Part shown: positions 8,468 through 17,902 of the stretch, one piece after another
How positions within the stretch are numbered: position 1 is the stretch's first letter
Layout of the letters: every line of letters begins with the position of its first letter
Assembly (NCBI GenBank): GCA_963763135.1
Contig: CAVXNJ010000001.1
Coordinates: 434,001 to 498,000, forward strand
Direction: 5' to 3'
Source: JANMZO01 sp963763135
GTDB taxonomy: Bacteria > Actinomycetota > Acidimicrobiia > Acidimicrobiales > JANYDT01
Length of the DNA: 64,000 nt
Made by a program: the position numbers and the translations under genes
Notes under the pieces: generated by a model
What the model saw: only the letters and a program-made list of their open reading frames with translations
The model's database searches: none
Told to the model about the DNA's origin: nothing

Positions 8468-11400
8468 GTTCCTCGCGACGACGACTCCAGGTTTCCCAGA
8501 GTGCGTCGGCCATTGTTGTTTCGCTCAAGTCGTCGGGGCCGGCGTCGCCGGTGCCGGATCGCGCTGCCCGGGTCGACTCGGATGGATCGGGTGCTCCACG
8601 GGGTGTCGCCCGTCGCTCGGTGGAAGTGGGCTCGGAGTCGACCGCCTGACCGGCCGGATCCAAAGGCTTTCCGCCGCTGGAGTCGTTTGCTTTCGGAGCT
8701 CGGGTGCTGACCGGCCGTCGGACCGGTGTACTCCGTTGAACCTCCGTAACCGGGCGACGGAGGGTCGCGGTTCGGGCCCTCGGCCCTTGATCGAAGGCTG
8801 ATTCCGAGTCGAGGTCGCCGTCGTCGAGACCATCAGCATCGAAGCCGAGTGATTCGCCAAAATCAGCCGTCGGGTTTCCGGAGTCTTCAATTCGTTCAAC
8901 GGCCAACAGACGCGATTCCCGCGAGCGCCTACGACGACGACGCGTCCTCAACAAACTAAGTAGACATACAAACCAGAGGACACCTTCCACGGCCCGAACG
9001 GCCCGGCGGGCCGGTGGCGAGTCATAGGCGAGCGACACAACGTCGGCATTGCTGTTGGATCCGATCGCCGGGGCACCGTCGGTGGCCCGCACGCCGGTGG
9101 CCGCGAAAGCCATCGTGCCCGTGGCAAGACGGATCGGCGAGGGATCGAGGGTTGCACCGTCGGCATGCCATCGATCATCGGCCGAGACAGACACGGTCAA
9201 CGTTGAAATGGGAGGGACGCGGCCACGAAGTTCCGTGCCCGGCACCACATCATTGCGGCGCGCTTCGGCATCGTTCAGGGCCTGCTTCGGATCGTTCAAC
9301 GCCGCCGTGGCGTCGTCGCTCAGTTGGGCCTCACTTCGACTCGACAGCAGTACGGGCTGCGCTCCGGCAAGGTCGATCGAGACCCGGTCGCCGACGACTT
9401 CGGGTCGAGCCGGAACTGCGGCGTACGTCGGGACCCACTTCATGTTCTCGAGCAGCAACGCTCCGGGTGCGATCTCCAGCTGGCGCAGGTCGAGCTGGTC
9501 GAGCATCGCCGCACGGAAGTCCTGCGGGATCGCACTCAGCGGGCCACCTTCCCAGGGCCGTTCCAGAACGACGATGTAGCGGATGGCGTAGGGCGCGAGC
9601 GACGCACCGAGGCGGGCGGTCTTGCGGTCTCGTGCGTCGCGTAGGAACCCCATCACCTGGCTGAGCGCCGGAGTCGAGCGGGCGCCGTACATCCCAAGGG
9701 CCGACGGCAGTCCGTCGTCGGAGGTCGTGAACGCCAGGTCGGCGCCGATGCGCCACGAGGCCGCGGGAAGCACCTTGGGGCTCCCGAGCCACGCCACGCG
9801 GAAATCGCCGTCGGCGGCCTGGTCGTTCAGCCATCGGAGATCGGTGGCCATGGTGCGCTCCGGAAGATTCCACCGACCGGAACCCACGCTCGTCAGCACC
9901 GGAACGAGCACGAGGAACACTCCTGCGATCGCCGCACCGCCGAGCCACTGGCGCCAACCGAAACTGCGGCTCCGGGCATCTCGCGCCACACCGGCGAGGC
10001 CGAGCCCACCGGCCAGTGCGAGCCCGAGAGCCACCGGCACGAGCATCGTGTGCTCGTTGGGAACCAGTACCGGGAGCCACTGCCGACCCGTTGCCCAAAG
10101 GACGAGGATCGTGACGATCACCATCGTCCACGCCCGGACGGCATTGCGGAACCGGGCGTCGTCGGCGACGAACAGTGGAAGCGCAGCGAGCACGGCGAAG
10201 GCCCAGCTGCTCGGACTGCGTCCGATGGGTCCGGCGGCCATCCGAAAGAGATCGGCCAATCGAAGGGTGGAGTAGCCCGCCTGGTCCCCGCCGGTCAGGA
10301 GCGCAAGGTGCGACTTCGATCCGAGCAGCATGTCGACGAGCCAAGGCGCCAGCAGAAGGGCGACTCCGAGCAGTGCGGTCGAAAACCTCCTCGCCAACAA
10401 CTTGGCGTGCGACGCGGTGCCGGCGAGCACCGAGCCCACCGACCAACCCAGGACCACCACCGCGACAAGCGGAAGAAGCGACGGCGCAAGGGCCACACTC
10501 ATGGCGAGAGGTACGCCGAGGAACACGACGTCGCTCGCTATGGCACCGAAACGGGTATTCGATGCCGCCGTCCGGCGACGGAGCAATCGATGAAGGATCC
10601 ACGGAAGAAGTCCGTACGCCACGAGCGCATCGAAGCGACCGGCGACCAACCCGTCGTAGAACACCGGTGTGAGGAGATAGATCGCCGTCGCCATGATCTT
10701 GGCGGACAATTCCCCGTTCGGCGGATCGTCAATTTCGTCGGTGTCGTCAGTTCCGGCGACCTGGGCGTCGAGCATGCCCGGAACCGCGGCCACACCGAGC
10801 GCCAGCGTCTCCACGGTGACGGGGGTCGGGCGGTGGGAGTTCTCGTCGGAACCGGAGCGGGTCAGATGATTCGACGAAAGGAGATTTGCGAGGCGCCACA
10901 TACCGAGCGCCCCAAGCGGAAAGAGGCCGAGGGTCACCGCCGTTTGCGCAAGTGCCGGTTTCCCGAAGAACGCGAGCGTCATGCCGGCGAGGAGGAACGT
11001 CCCGGGCGGTGCCGGTGCGCTGATGCCGAGGCCGCTTGAACGCCATTCGGAGAATGAGGCGCCAAGGAGGCCTCGAACGCTGGGCCATGGAGCAAACTGC
11101 CCCACGCTCGGGATGCCGTTTCTGAGGAGCCAACGACTACCTACGACGGTCAGCACGCTGAACGCAAAGAATCCGGCAACGACGGTTCTTCCCAGTCGAC
11201 TCCGACCGGCCACCACCCGCTCGGCCGCATTCCAGACAATCGCCCCTTCGGTTGTGACATCGGCGCGGATCGATGCTCGCGCTCGTGCCCCCAGGGGTTG
11301 GAACGACGCCAACATTTCCTTGTCACCGACCACGCGCACCGCCTGCACGGCTTTGCGCTGCTTTCGGATAGACCCGATACTGCGGAGAACGATCCGCCAC

Positions 11401-12398
11401 GGGCCGAGTCGGATGCCGGGAACGCGTCGCCCCGGGGTCACCAGATGCAGGAGCGACTGCATGAAGAGCACGATCACCACGAAGGGCAGCCGGACGGCGC
11501 TCGCGGTGGTGATCATCGTCCGGATGCGGTTTGCCTCTCGGCTGAGGTAGATCTGGCGGGCGACAAACGCGTCGGATGCGCGTCCCTTTTGGGCACTCCC
11601 CGCATGACCGTTACCGGCTTGAGCACCGCCGGCGTGAACGCTGCCGTGTGCGGAACCGAGGTGCGCGACACGGGCCATCGGTTGCACGGAAATCGCGAAG
11701 CCCAGTTGCTTCATTCGCCACGAGAGGTCGACGTCTTCGCCGAGGTCGGGCCCGAAGAGGGGTTCATGGCCCGACAACTCCGACACCGATCCGAGGACCG
11801 TAGGCGCGTTGGTTCCGCGATCGAACCCGCCCGCCGCTCGGAGTTTCTCCGCGTTGACCAGCACTGCGGCGCCCGGTGCGTGGTTGATTTCGTGGACGCC
11901 ATCGTGCTGTCCCTGGTCAAGCTCCAACGCTTCGACCACCGCCACGGGACTACCGATGCGGTCGAGGTTGGAACCGAGCGACAAAAGGCGGTCATGCGCG
12001 TTCCAGGCCACGATCTTCGGAGCGACCATCGCGGCTCCGCTGCGCCGGGCTTCGGCGGCGAGGAGACGCACGGCGTCGGGCGCCAGGGCGACGTCGTCGT
12101 GGCAGAACAGCAGAAACTCGGCCCCTTGGACCATTGACAGGCTCTCGTTGGCTGCGGCCGCGAAGCCGTGCGGCTTGTCGAAGCGCCGGACGAAGGCCGA
12201 CGGCACGACGTGAGCAACCCGGGAGGTGACCGGCTCAGCGGACCCGTCGTCGAGAACCAGAATCGGCAACGAAGCCAGGTCCTGGGCCGCCAATGATGCC
12301 AGCGTGTCTTCGAACGAAGGCCCGGGGTTGCGGGTAACAACGACCGCAACGACCGTAATTGGGCTCGTCTCCATCGGGTCTTGAGGGTAGTCCGCCAA
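8448..12398 (-). CDS. Large GT2 glycosyltransferase fused to multi-pass membrane domain
   Basis: 1316 residues. The N-terminal 300 are a GT-A/GT2 domain: VVAVVVTRNPG, LDDGSAEP, PHGFAAAANES, FCHDDVALAP and GEDVDLSWRMKQLG. The rest carries a dozen or more membrane spans with loops, then a soluble domain and a charged tail. The protein probably transfers a sugar and acts on a lipid-linked glycan at the membrane. Two starts compete: TTG 12398 with GGAGGGG five bases upstream, and ATG 12374 without one; I prefer the TTG. First gene of the unit with DUF5719, DUF3499 and the CPBP protease. The same GT2/DUF5719 pairing is common in actinobacteria. Exact donor and acceptor unknown. Confidence 0.8.
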   Translation of the reverse strand: MADYPQDPMETSPITVVAVVVTRNPGPSFEDTLASLAAQDLASLPILVLDDGSAEPVTSRVAHVVPSAFVRRFDKPHGFAAAANESLSMVQGAEFLLFCHDDVALAPDAVRLLAAEARRSGAAMVAPKIVAWNAHDRLLSLGSNLDRIGSPVAVVEALELDQGQHDGVHEINHAPGAAVLVNAEKLRAAGGFDRGTNAPTVLGSVSELSGHEPLFGPDLGEDVDLSWRMKQLGFAISVQPMARVAHLGSAHGSVHAGGAQAGNGHAGSAQKGRASDAFVARQIYLSREANRIRTMITTASAVRLPFVVIVLFMQSLLHLVTPGRRVPGIRLGPWRIVLRSIGSIRKQRKAVQAVRVVGDKEMLASFQPLGARARASIRADVTTEGAIVWNAAERVVAGRSRLGRTVVAGFFAFSVLTVVGSRWLLRNGIPSVGQFAPWPSVRGLLGASFSEWRSSGLGISAPAPPGTFLLAGMTLAFFGKPALAQTAVTLGLFPLGALGMWRLANLLSSNHLTRSGSDENSHRPTPVTVETLALGVAAVPGMLDAQVAGTDDTDEIDDPPNGELSAKIMATAIYLLTPVFYDGLVAGRFDALVAYGLLPWILHRLLRRRTAASNTRFGAIASDVVFLGVPLAMSVALAPSLLPLVAVVVLGWSVGSVLAGTASHAKLLARRFSTALLGVALLLAPWLVDMLLGSKSHLALLTGGDQAGYSTLRLADLFRMAAGPIGRSPSSWAFAVLAALPLFVADDARFRNAVRAWTMVIVTILVLWATGRQWLPVLVPNEHTMLVPVALGLALAGGLGLAGVARDARSRSFGWRQWLGGAAIAGVFLVLVPVLTSVGSGRWNLPERTMATDLRWLNDQAADGDFRVAWLGSPKVLPAASWRIGADLAFTTSDDGLPSALGMYGARSTPALSQVMGFLRDARDRKTARLGASLAPYAIRYIVVLERPWEGGPLSAIPQDFRAAMLDQLDLRQLEIAPGALLLENMKWVPTYAAVPARPEVVGDRVSIDLAGAQPVLLSSRSEAQLSDDATAALNDPKQALNDAEARRNDVVPGTELRGRVPPISTLTVSVSADDRWHADGATLDPSPIRLATGTMAFAATGVRATDGAPAIGSNSNADVVSLAYDSPPARRAVRAVEGVLWFVCLLSLLRTRRRRRRSRESRLLAVERIEDSGNPTADFGESLGFDADGLDDGDLDSESAFDQGPRARTATLRRPVTEVQRSTPVRRPVSTRAPKANDSSGGKPLDPAGQAVDSEPTSTERRATPRGAPDPSESTRAARSGTGDAGPDDLSETTMADALWETWSRRREERDDKGK

Positions 12399-12507
12399 CC
12401 GCCCCTCCGAACGACAGTGGCCACCGGATGTACTTGGCGGTGGGGTCGGCTCCCAGCGCTCGGTTCACCGCCGGACGCTCCTGTAGCCACTGTCACACCG
12501 AAAGTGC

Positions 12508-12536
12508 TTGCAATTGTTAGCAAATCACATCATTAT
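12508..12536 (+). promoter_or_regulatory. Promoter for leaderless HBHA-like gene
   Basis: TTGCAA at 12508-12513, 17-base spacer, CATTAT at 12531-12536. The start ATG is at 12543, seven bases after the -10 end, so transcription would begin at or next to the start codon. No ribosome site is present. The region is notably AT-rich. Confidence 0.6.
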
Positions 12537-12542
12537 GTTTGC

Positions 12543-13055
12543 ATGTTTGAAAACCAGACCATCGACATGCAAGAAATCCGTTCCGTCCTCACTGATGCGG
12601 GCCACACCGCCGTCGGATTCGCCACCATGGCAGCCAAGAAGGCCAACGACGTTCGCCTCGACTTCTCTGATCGCTACGACGAGTCGCTCGTTGACTTCCG
12701 TCAGCAGGCCCTTGAAATCGTGAAGCGCGCCGAGTCCGTCCGCGTCGACGTCGAGGCCCGCGTGGAGCCCGTCGTCGCCAAGGTTGTCGACCGACTCCCG
12801 CAGCCCGCCCAGAAGCTCTTCCACGATGCCACCGAGGCTGCGAAAGACCTTCAGAGCAAGTCCTACGAGTTCGTCGTGAAGACCCTCACCCCCGAGGCCA
12901 AGGCTAAGGCCGCCGCCCCGACCAAGAAGACCGCTCCCAAGGCTGCTGCGGCCAAGTCGCCTGCTGCCAAGAAGACGGTGGCCCGCAAGGCTGCTCCGGC
13001 CGCCAAGAAGGCCGCCCCGAAGCGCACCGCCAAAGCCGCCAAAGCCGCCGAGTAA
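12543..13055 (+). CDS. HBHA-like basic-tail helical protein
   Basis: 170 residues from ATG 12543; the longer open frame upstream is non-coding promoter. Residues 1-115 are charged amphipathic helix (QEIRSVLTDAGHTAVGFATMAAKKANDVR ... LPQPAQKLFHDATEAAKDL in pieces), and 116-170 is a Lys/Ala/Pro tail built from KKTAPKAAA and AKKAAPKR repeats. The layout matches mycobacterial heparin-binding hemagglutinin, a surface adhesin whose Lys-rich tail binds anionic sugars; histone-like DNA-binding or phasin-like roles are possible too. No signal peptide, as in HBHA. Leaderless promoter upstream and a strong terminator downstream make it a single-gene unit that is probably well expressed. Confidence 0.6.
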   Translation: MFENQTIDMQEIRSVLTDAGHTAVGFATMAAKKANDVRLDFSDRYDESLVDFRQQALEIVKRAESVRVDVEARVEPVVAKVVDRLPQPAQKLFHDATEAAKDLQSKSYEFVVKTLTPEAKAKAAAPTKKTAPKAAAAKSPAAKKTVARKAAPAAKKAAPKRTAKAAKAAE

Positions 13056-13164
13056 CACCTAAGCCGAAAACGGCCCGGTCTGCCTTCTTCGACATGATTC
13101 GATTCGGGCGACCCCGGTGAATATCTGACCGCGGTCGCGCCCCCCTCCGGATCGGCCCCAAAGA

Positions 13165-13194
13165 CATGAGGATCGACTTCGGTCGATCCTCATG
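13165..13194. terminator. Bidirectional hairpin terminator
   Basis: Perfect 13-bp stem CATGAGGATCGAC / GTCGATCCTCATG closed by a TTCG tetraloop, in the gap between the convergent genes ending at 13055 (+) and 13240 (-). No clear T-run, as is common in actinobacteria. Confidence 0.8.
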
Positions 13195-13239
13195 CGCGTC
13201 TGCACCAGGCAAAGTTCCGGGGACAGTGCGCCCCGCCGA

Positions 13240-14145
13240 CTACACCGACAGATGTTCCCCGACGCGTTCGCGCCACCACTGGAGAGTTTCGGCCAGTGCC
13301 TCGTCGATGCCGTGGCACGGGACCCAGGACGTGTCGCTGCGTATCCGAGTGACGTCAGCCACGAGTTCGGGGATCTCACTCGGGCGGGCCAACGCGGCGT
13401 CGGTGGTCATGCGCATCGGGTACTTCGCCGCTGCGAGAAGCTTCTCGACGACGCTTTGCACCAGCGTGCCGACGCCGGATCCAACGTTGTAGATCTGGCC
13501 CGGAACTCCCTCGACCGCCAGGGTGCGGTATGCGCTGACGATGTCGCGGACGTTGCTGAAGTCTCGGATAGCCGACAGATTTCCGACGGTGATCTCGTCG
13601 TTGCCGTCGCGCTCGGCCTCCGCGATCCGCTTGGCCACGGCACTCACCAAAAAGCCGGGAGACTGCCCGGGACCGATGTGATTGAACGGTCGGGTGACGA
13701 TGACCGGCAAGCCTCGGGCGCGCCACGTTTGCAGTGCCACCACTTCAGCCGCGGCCTTCGACGCCCCGTAGGGGTTCAACGGGGCCGGGATGCGGTCCTC
13801 GGCGACGGGGCATTCGTCGGCCGACACGGATCCGTAGACCTCCCCGGAGGACACGACGATCACCCGGGGCTTGTGTTCGAGGGACGCGGCGGCTTCGACC
13901 ACATGCAGCGTTCCGACGGCGTTGACCGAAAATGTCTCCGAGGAATCGCCCCACGAACGGTCCACGCTGGCCTGTCCGGCCAGGTGATAGATCACGTCAG
14001 GTCGGGAGTCGATGAACGATTGGCGGAGATTGTCCTTGTCGGCCAGGTCGATAAACGGCGCGACGATGTCGTCGCCGTTGCGACGCAGGAGTTCCTGCAG
14101 AAAGGTTCCGACGAATCCATCGCCACCGGTTACGTAAGTGCGCAT
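13240..14145 (-). CDS. NAD(P)-dependent sugar epimerase/reductase, Rmd-like
   Basis: 301 residues, complete short-chain dehydrogenase of the extended type. TGGDGFVG at residues 6-13 is the dinucleotide site; SSGEVYG (99-105) and Y126-G-A-S-K130 are the catalytic Ser/Tyr/Lys region; RPFNHIGPGQSPGF is typical of the GDP-mannose 4,6-dehydratase / GDP-4-keto-6-deoxymannose reductase (Rmd) branch. It probably makes a GDP-deoxyhexose such as GDP-rhamnose for the nearby glycosyltransferases; no partner dehydratase is in this window, so the substrate is inferred. AAGGA lies seven bases before the ATG. Confidence 0.8.
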   Translation of the reverse strand: MRTYVTGGDGFVGTFLQELLRRNGDDIVAPFIDLADKDNLRQSFIDSRPDVIYHLAGQASVDRSWGDSSETFSVNAVGTLHVVEAAASLEHKPRVIVVSSGEVYGSVSADECPVAEDRIPAPLNPYGASKAAAEVVALQTWRARGLPVIVTRPFNHIGPGQSPGFLVSAVAKRIAEAERDGNDEITVGNLSAIRDFSNVRDIVSAYRTLAVEGVPGQIYNVGSGVGTLVQSVVEKLLAAAKYPMRMTTDAALARPSEIPELVADVTRIRSDTSWVPCHGIDEALAETLQWWRERVGEHLSV

Positions 14146-14297
14146 GCGGAGTCCTTATCGGCGGATCGTGGTCGGCGCCGAAGCCTCAGTTTTCAGAAAT
14201 GATCGGGAAGTACGTAGAGGTAACACCTGAACGAGGGTATCCGGCCTGCGACGGGAACGGTGATCAGACTGGTTTGACGGGAACAGGAAAGCGGTGG

Positions 14298-15561
14298 TCA
14301 TAGGACTCGTTCGAGCGCCAGACGGTATGCGTCACGATGAAGTTCGGCCGAATGTTGCCAGGTAAAGAGCCCAGCGCGTCTGCAATCGAGCGCTCTTCGC
14401 GGGCGGGGCATCGGGGCCCGTGCCGGCTCGCAAAGCGAGCAACAGGCCTTCGCTGAGCGACTCCACCGAGCGCGGATCGACCAATACCGCATCCGATCCG
14501 GCGACATCGGCCATGACGGAATCTTGACTAGTCACGACGCTCGTTCCGCACGCGAGGGCCTCCAGCACCGGCATGCCGAAACCTTCCTCCAGCGACGGGT
14601 AGACGAACACCGCCGCGTTGCGCAGCAATGCAGCCACGTCGCCATCCGGCACGAAGCCCAGACGGTTGGTCGAGGCCGGCGCAAAATGCTGGACCGCTTC
14701 CCAGGCACCGGGCCAGCTCTTTCCTCCGACCACGAGGCTGAGGTCGGGCTCGGCCAGCCGGCCGAAAGCCTGCAACAGCGTGGCGAGATTCTTGTGCGGC
14801 GCGATCGCCCCCAGCCACAGCACATAGCGACCGGTGATTCCATGACGCTGCAACACAAGCGAATCCGCCTCATCGGTCTCGGGCATGGCCGGATGGAAAC
14901 GGTCGGCGTTGATTCCGTGGGGAGCCACCACGACGGGGACGTCGACATCGACGAAGCGATGCAGTTCCCGAGCGGTGCGGTCGCTCACACACACGAGCGC
15001 ATCTGCATGCCGGGCCGCGAAACGGATGGACGATTGGAAGAGCCGACGTTTGGAGGGCGAATGAAGATGCGGCAGGGAGAAGAACGTGAGGTCGTGGATG
15101 GTGACGACGTGCGCCAGTCGACGACGACCAGTACCGGTTCGACCGCCACCACTTCGACCAGCCCTCGATGCCGGTCGAGAGAGCCGGTTGGGCCACGAAA
15201 GTGTTTGCGCCCGAGGCATCGTGTAGTGCGGCGAATGCAACACCCCGACGTTGGCGGCCGAAGCGGTCCGCTCCAGCGAAACCTGCTCCCAGGCGAGCCG
15301 CGCCAGCCGTGAGGTCGGAGCGGCTCCGACCACCCGAGCGCCATCGCGCACGTCGAAAAGCTCCCGGGTTCCGCCGCTGCCCGCTGACGCCCGGAGGCGT
15401 TGATCAATCAGCACCGGGTCCACTCCGCATCCCGGAAGGTGCCGCACCAACTCAGTGACGTACCGAAGGACTCCTCCAGAACTCGCATGAATCGCTGTCA
15501 CATCGATTGCAACGTCGAAGCGATCGGACCCCGGCGGCTCTGCTCCCCCAGCCATTGTCAT
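14298..15561 (-). CDS. GT4 glycosyltransferase with frame change near its 3' end
   Basis: Start is ATG 15561, overlapping the upstream gene's stop (ATGA). The first frame gives a GT4 with DVTAIHASSGGVLRYVTELVRHLPG, LGAIAPHKNLATLLQAFGRL and PSLEEGFGMPVLEALACGTSVV, but then stops at 14332 with an unrelated end (WALYLATFGRTSS). The next frame carries the expected family C-terminus, AGLFTWQHSAELHRDAYRLA, and stops at 14298. Removing one base near 14379 gives SARLQ-RAGLFTW and a normal-length protein of about 420 residues. Third in a coupled run of GT4 genes (17833 down to 14298) placed after the wzt-side divergent promoter region. Confidence 0.75.
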
Positions 15562-16649
15562 ACGGTCCGCCGCCCCGACTCCATGAGCGCCCGCCATGCG
15601 TCGGCGTGGGCATCAGCCGCGATTTTCCAGGTCTGGGCCGTTGCGAAGGAGCGGCCACGTTCGACGAGCGTTGCTCGCAGGTCGTCGTCGGTCGAAACAC
15701 GAAGAAGACCGCGTCCGATGTCGTCGACGTCGAGGGGATTCACGAGGAACGCACGATCGGAATCCACGCTCGGTACCGCTGACGCGACAACCGGAACACC
15801 GGCTCGCATCGCTTCAACCGGCGGCAAACCGTAACCCTCGACCAGAGGAACGTAGGCGAATGTTCGAGCGGTGGCCAGCAGCTCGGCCAGACGATCATCG
15901 GTCACGGGTCCAAGGAGCTCGACCCCCTCCTGCCCGTCTCCGACGACCGGTTTCTCACCCGTCCGCCCGCTCCAGCCTTTCGGCCCGACAATGTAGAGGG
16001 GCCATGGTTCGGGTAGACGTTTTCGTATGCGCGCATAGGCTTCGATGAGTCGCGACAGGTTCTTACGCGGTTCCTGGGTGGACACGGCCAGGAGGAATTC
16101 GCCGTCGGACACCCGTGGCAACAACGGGAGGTGGTCACTTCCCTCGCCCACGATCGATAAGCGCGCTGACGAAACTCCCGACTTGATCAGCTCATTCGCG
16201 GTGGACGTTGACGGGACGAGCAGAGTGGCGTCGGAGGCGAGGGCCCGACCCAACGCGCGCTCATGGAAGGCCCGACCGCGTTCAGGGTAGAACTCGGGGT
16301 GGGTTCGCCACGCGACGTCGTGCAGGAACATTGAGGACCTGGCTCCTGATTTCTTCCGAAGCGATGGGAATGCAAGCGAGGTGGCGTGCACCACGTCGGC
16401 ACCGCGCGGCGCCTTCACCAGTTCGTGTTCCCACAGGAACGCGAGCCCACGATGACCCCAGGGCGAGTTGATCACCCGGCCCCAGGCAGCTAGCGGGTCG
16501 GGACGCTCGGACGCCCGACTGGCCAGGAACGCGATCTCGAGGTCGGGATGATTGCCTTCGGCGAGCCCCTGCACCAGGCCGCGAATGTATGTACCGATAC
16601 CACCCGGGACGGGCTGGCGCATCTGCTGCGCGACCACCGTTACGTTCAT
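15558..16649 (-). CDS. GT4 glycosyltransferase
   Basis: 363 residues from ATG 16649, which overlaps the stop of the upstream gene by ATGA; a longer frame to 16748 lies inside that gene and is rejected. MNVTVVAQQMRQPVPGGIGT is a standard GT4 start, with LAVSTQEPRKNLSRLIEAYA (donor-side fold start), YIVGPKGWSG and PLVEGYGLPPVEAMRAGVPV (E-x7-E nucleotide-sugar motif). Resembles mannosyl/rhamnosyl transferases of cell-wall polysaccharides. Translationally coupled on both sides, so likely works on the same repeat unit as its neighbours. Confidence 0.8.
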   Translation of the reverse strand: MNVTVVAQQMRQPVPGGIGTYIRGLVQGLAEGNHPDLEIAFLASRASERPDPLAAWGRVINSPWGHRGLAFLWEHELVKAPRGADVVHATSLAFPSLRKKSGARSSMFLHDVAWRTHPEFYPERGRAFHERALGRALASDATLLVPSTSTANELIKSGVSSARLSIVGEGSDHLPLLPRVSDGEFLLAVSTQEPRKNLSRLIEAYARIRKRLPEPWPLYIVGPKGWSGRTGEKPVVGDGQEGVELLGPVTDDRLAELLATARTFAYVPLVEGYGLPPVEAMRAGVPVVASAVPSVDSDRAFLVNPLDVDDIGRGLLRVSTDDDLRATLVERGRSFATAQTWKIAADAHADAWRALMESGRRTV

Positions 16650-17833
16650 CGGTGCGCCCGTGACTTCGCCGAGGAACGGGCCGGTTTGTCCGCCGAGACC
16701 GCAATCGACCGGTAGACGGAAGCAAGCTCGTCTCCCGCCCGGCCCCACGTGTACGAAGCTGACCGCTGGAATCCTGCGGCGATTAGCGTCGCGCGGACAT
16801 CGTCGTTCGTATGCACACGTAGCAACTGTTCAGCGAGGGCTTCATGGTCCCCGACGTCAACGAATTCGGCGGCACCCCCCAACACCTCGGGGAGCGAGCC
16901 GGCCCGGGAACTGACGACCGGCGTTCCGTGCTGCATCGCTTCCAGCGGCGGGAGACCGAAACCTTCATAGACACTGGGGTACGCGAGAGCCCGGGCGTTG
17001 CGCAGGAGCCACGGCTTCTCCTCTTCGGTCACGTAGCCGAGGCGAACGATCCGCGACGCGACCGGGCTTGGCAACCGGTCCACCAGCTCGGCCAGGTCGA
17101 TCGCTCCCCATCCGTCGCCGCCCGCGATGACCAGGCGCAGCTCGGCGTCGTGCGAGGCGAGCTCCGCAAACGCCCGGACCAAGGTCTCGTAACCCTTGCG
17201 AGGTTCGACCGTGCCCAGAGCCAGGACAAACGGTTGACCGCCGGTCGCCGCCGCTAGACGTTCGGCCGACGGCGTCGACAACGGAGTCGCCGCGGCAGCG
17301 TCGATCGGGCGCAGCCCGGGTTTCACCACGTGGATGCGGTCGGGCCCGAGTCCTGACCATTCCGCGAGCTCGTCGCCGACAAATGCCGAATCGACGTGTG
17401 CGTGGGCACCGCGGTTGAATGCCCGCCGGAGCAGGGTCGGATACTGCAGGGTGTCCTCAGTGCACATCTCGGGAAATCGGACCACGGTCAGATCATGGAC
17501 GCTGGCGAGGGCCGCCCCCGACCGCGTCGGAGGAACGACGTAGTTCATGCCATGTACGACATCCACGCGTCCTGACCACAGCTCGACCGGCGGGAAGTTC
17601 GAGCGCAGCCACATGGCCCGCAGCACTCGCGCCGGGAGCGGCGGAATTCGGGCGTGCAGTTCACCAGCGATGGCGGAGCGACCCCGCATGGTGGCGGCGT
17701 AGAACACCAGGTCGAGCTCGCGGTGGCGGCGAAGTTCCTCGACGAACCCGGCCACCAGGTTTCCAATACCGGTGCGGGTTCCGGCGAGCGGCGTCACGTC
17801 AAAGGCCACTCGCAACGGGTTACGGGCGTCCAC
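16646..17833 (-). CDS. GT4 glycosyltransferase
   Basis: 395 residues from GTG 17833. DVTPLAGTRTGIGNLVAGFV at the N-terminus, LALGTVEPRKGYETLVRAFA in the middle and PSVYEGFGLPPLEAMQHGTP with the ExxxxxxxE motif near residue 300. Closely related in layout to the next two genes, probably by old duplication. First gene of a three-gene coupled run (ATGA overlaps at 16646-16649 and 15558-15561). It diverges from the GT2 gene at 17903 across about 70 bases that must hold both promoters. Confidence 0.8.
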   Translation of the reverse strand: MDARNPLRVAFDVTPLAGTRTGIGNLVAGFVEELRRHRELDLVFYAATMRGRSAIAGELHARIPPLPARVLRAMWLRSNFPPVELWSGRVDVVHGMNYVVPPTRSGAALASVHDLTVVRFPEMCTEDTLQYPTLLRRAFNRGAHAHVDSAFVGDELAEWSGLGPDRIHVVKPGLRPIDAAAATPLSTPSAERLAAATGGQPFVLALGTVEPRKGYETLVRAFAELASHDAELRLVIAGGDGWGAIDLAELVDRLPSPVASRIVRLGYVTEEEKPWLLRNARALAYPSVYEGFGLPPLEAMQHGTPVVSSRAGSLPEVLGGAAEFVDVGDHEALAEQLLRVHTNDDVRATLIAAGFQRSASYTWGRAGDELASVYRSIAVSADKPARSSAKSRAHR

Positions 17834-17867
17834 GCGCGGCTCCTCGCGTCGGCGGCATCGTCATGCC

Positions 17868-17895
17868 TCGACATTACGGGAACGCCCGGTAGGGT
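17868..17895 (+). promoter_or_regulatory. Promoter for leaderless GT2 gene
   Basis: TCGACA at 17868-17873, 16-base spacer, TAGGGT at 17890-17895, with the ATG of the GT2 gene at 17903, seven bases on. No ribosome site before the ATG, so a leaderless message is likely. Confidence 0.45.
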
Positions 17896-17902
17896 CTGTG
17901 CG

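Noticed and set aside
12543..13055. Histone H1-like DNA-binding protein as the preferred name
   Set aside because: The basic tail fits, but the long amphipathic helical N-terminal region matches HBHA better; kept only as an alternative.
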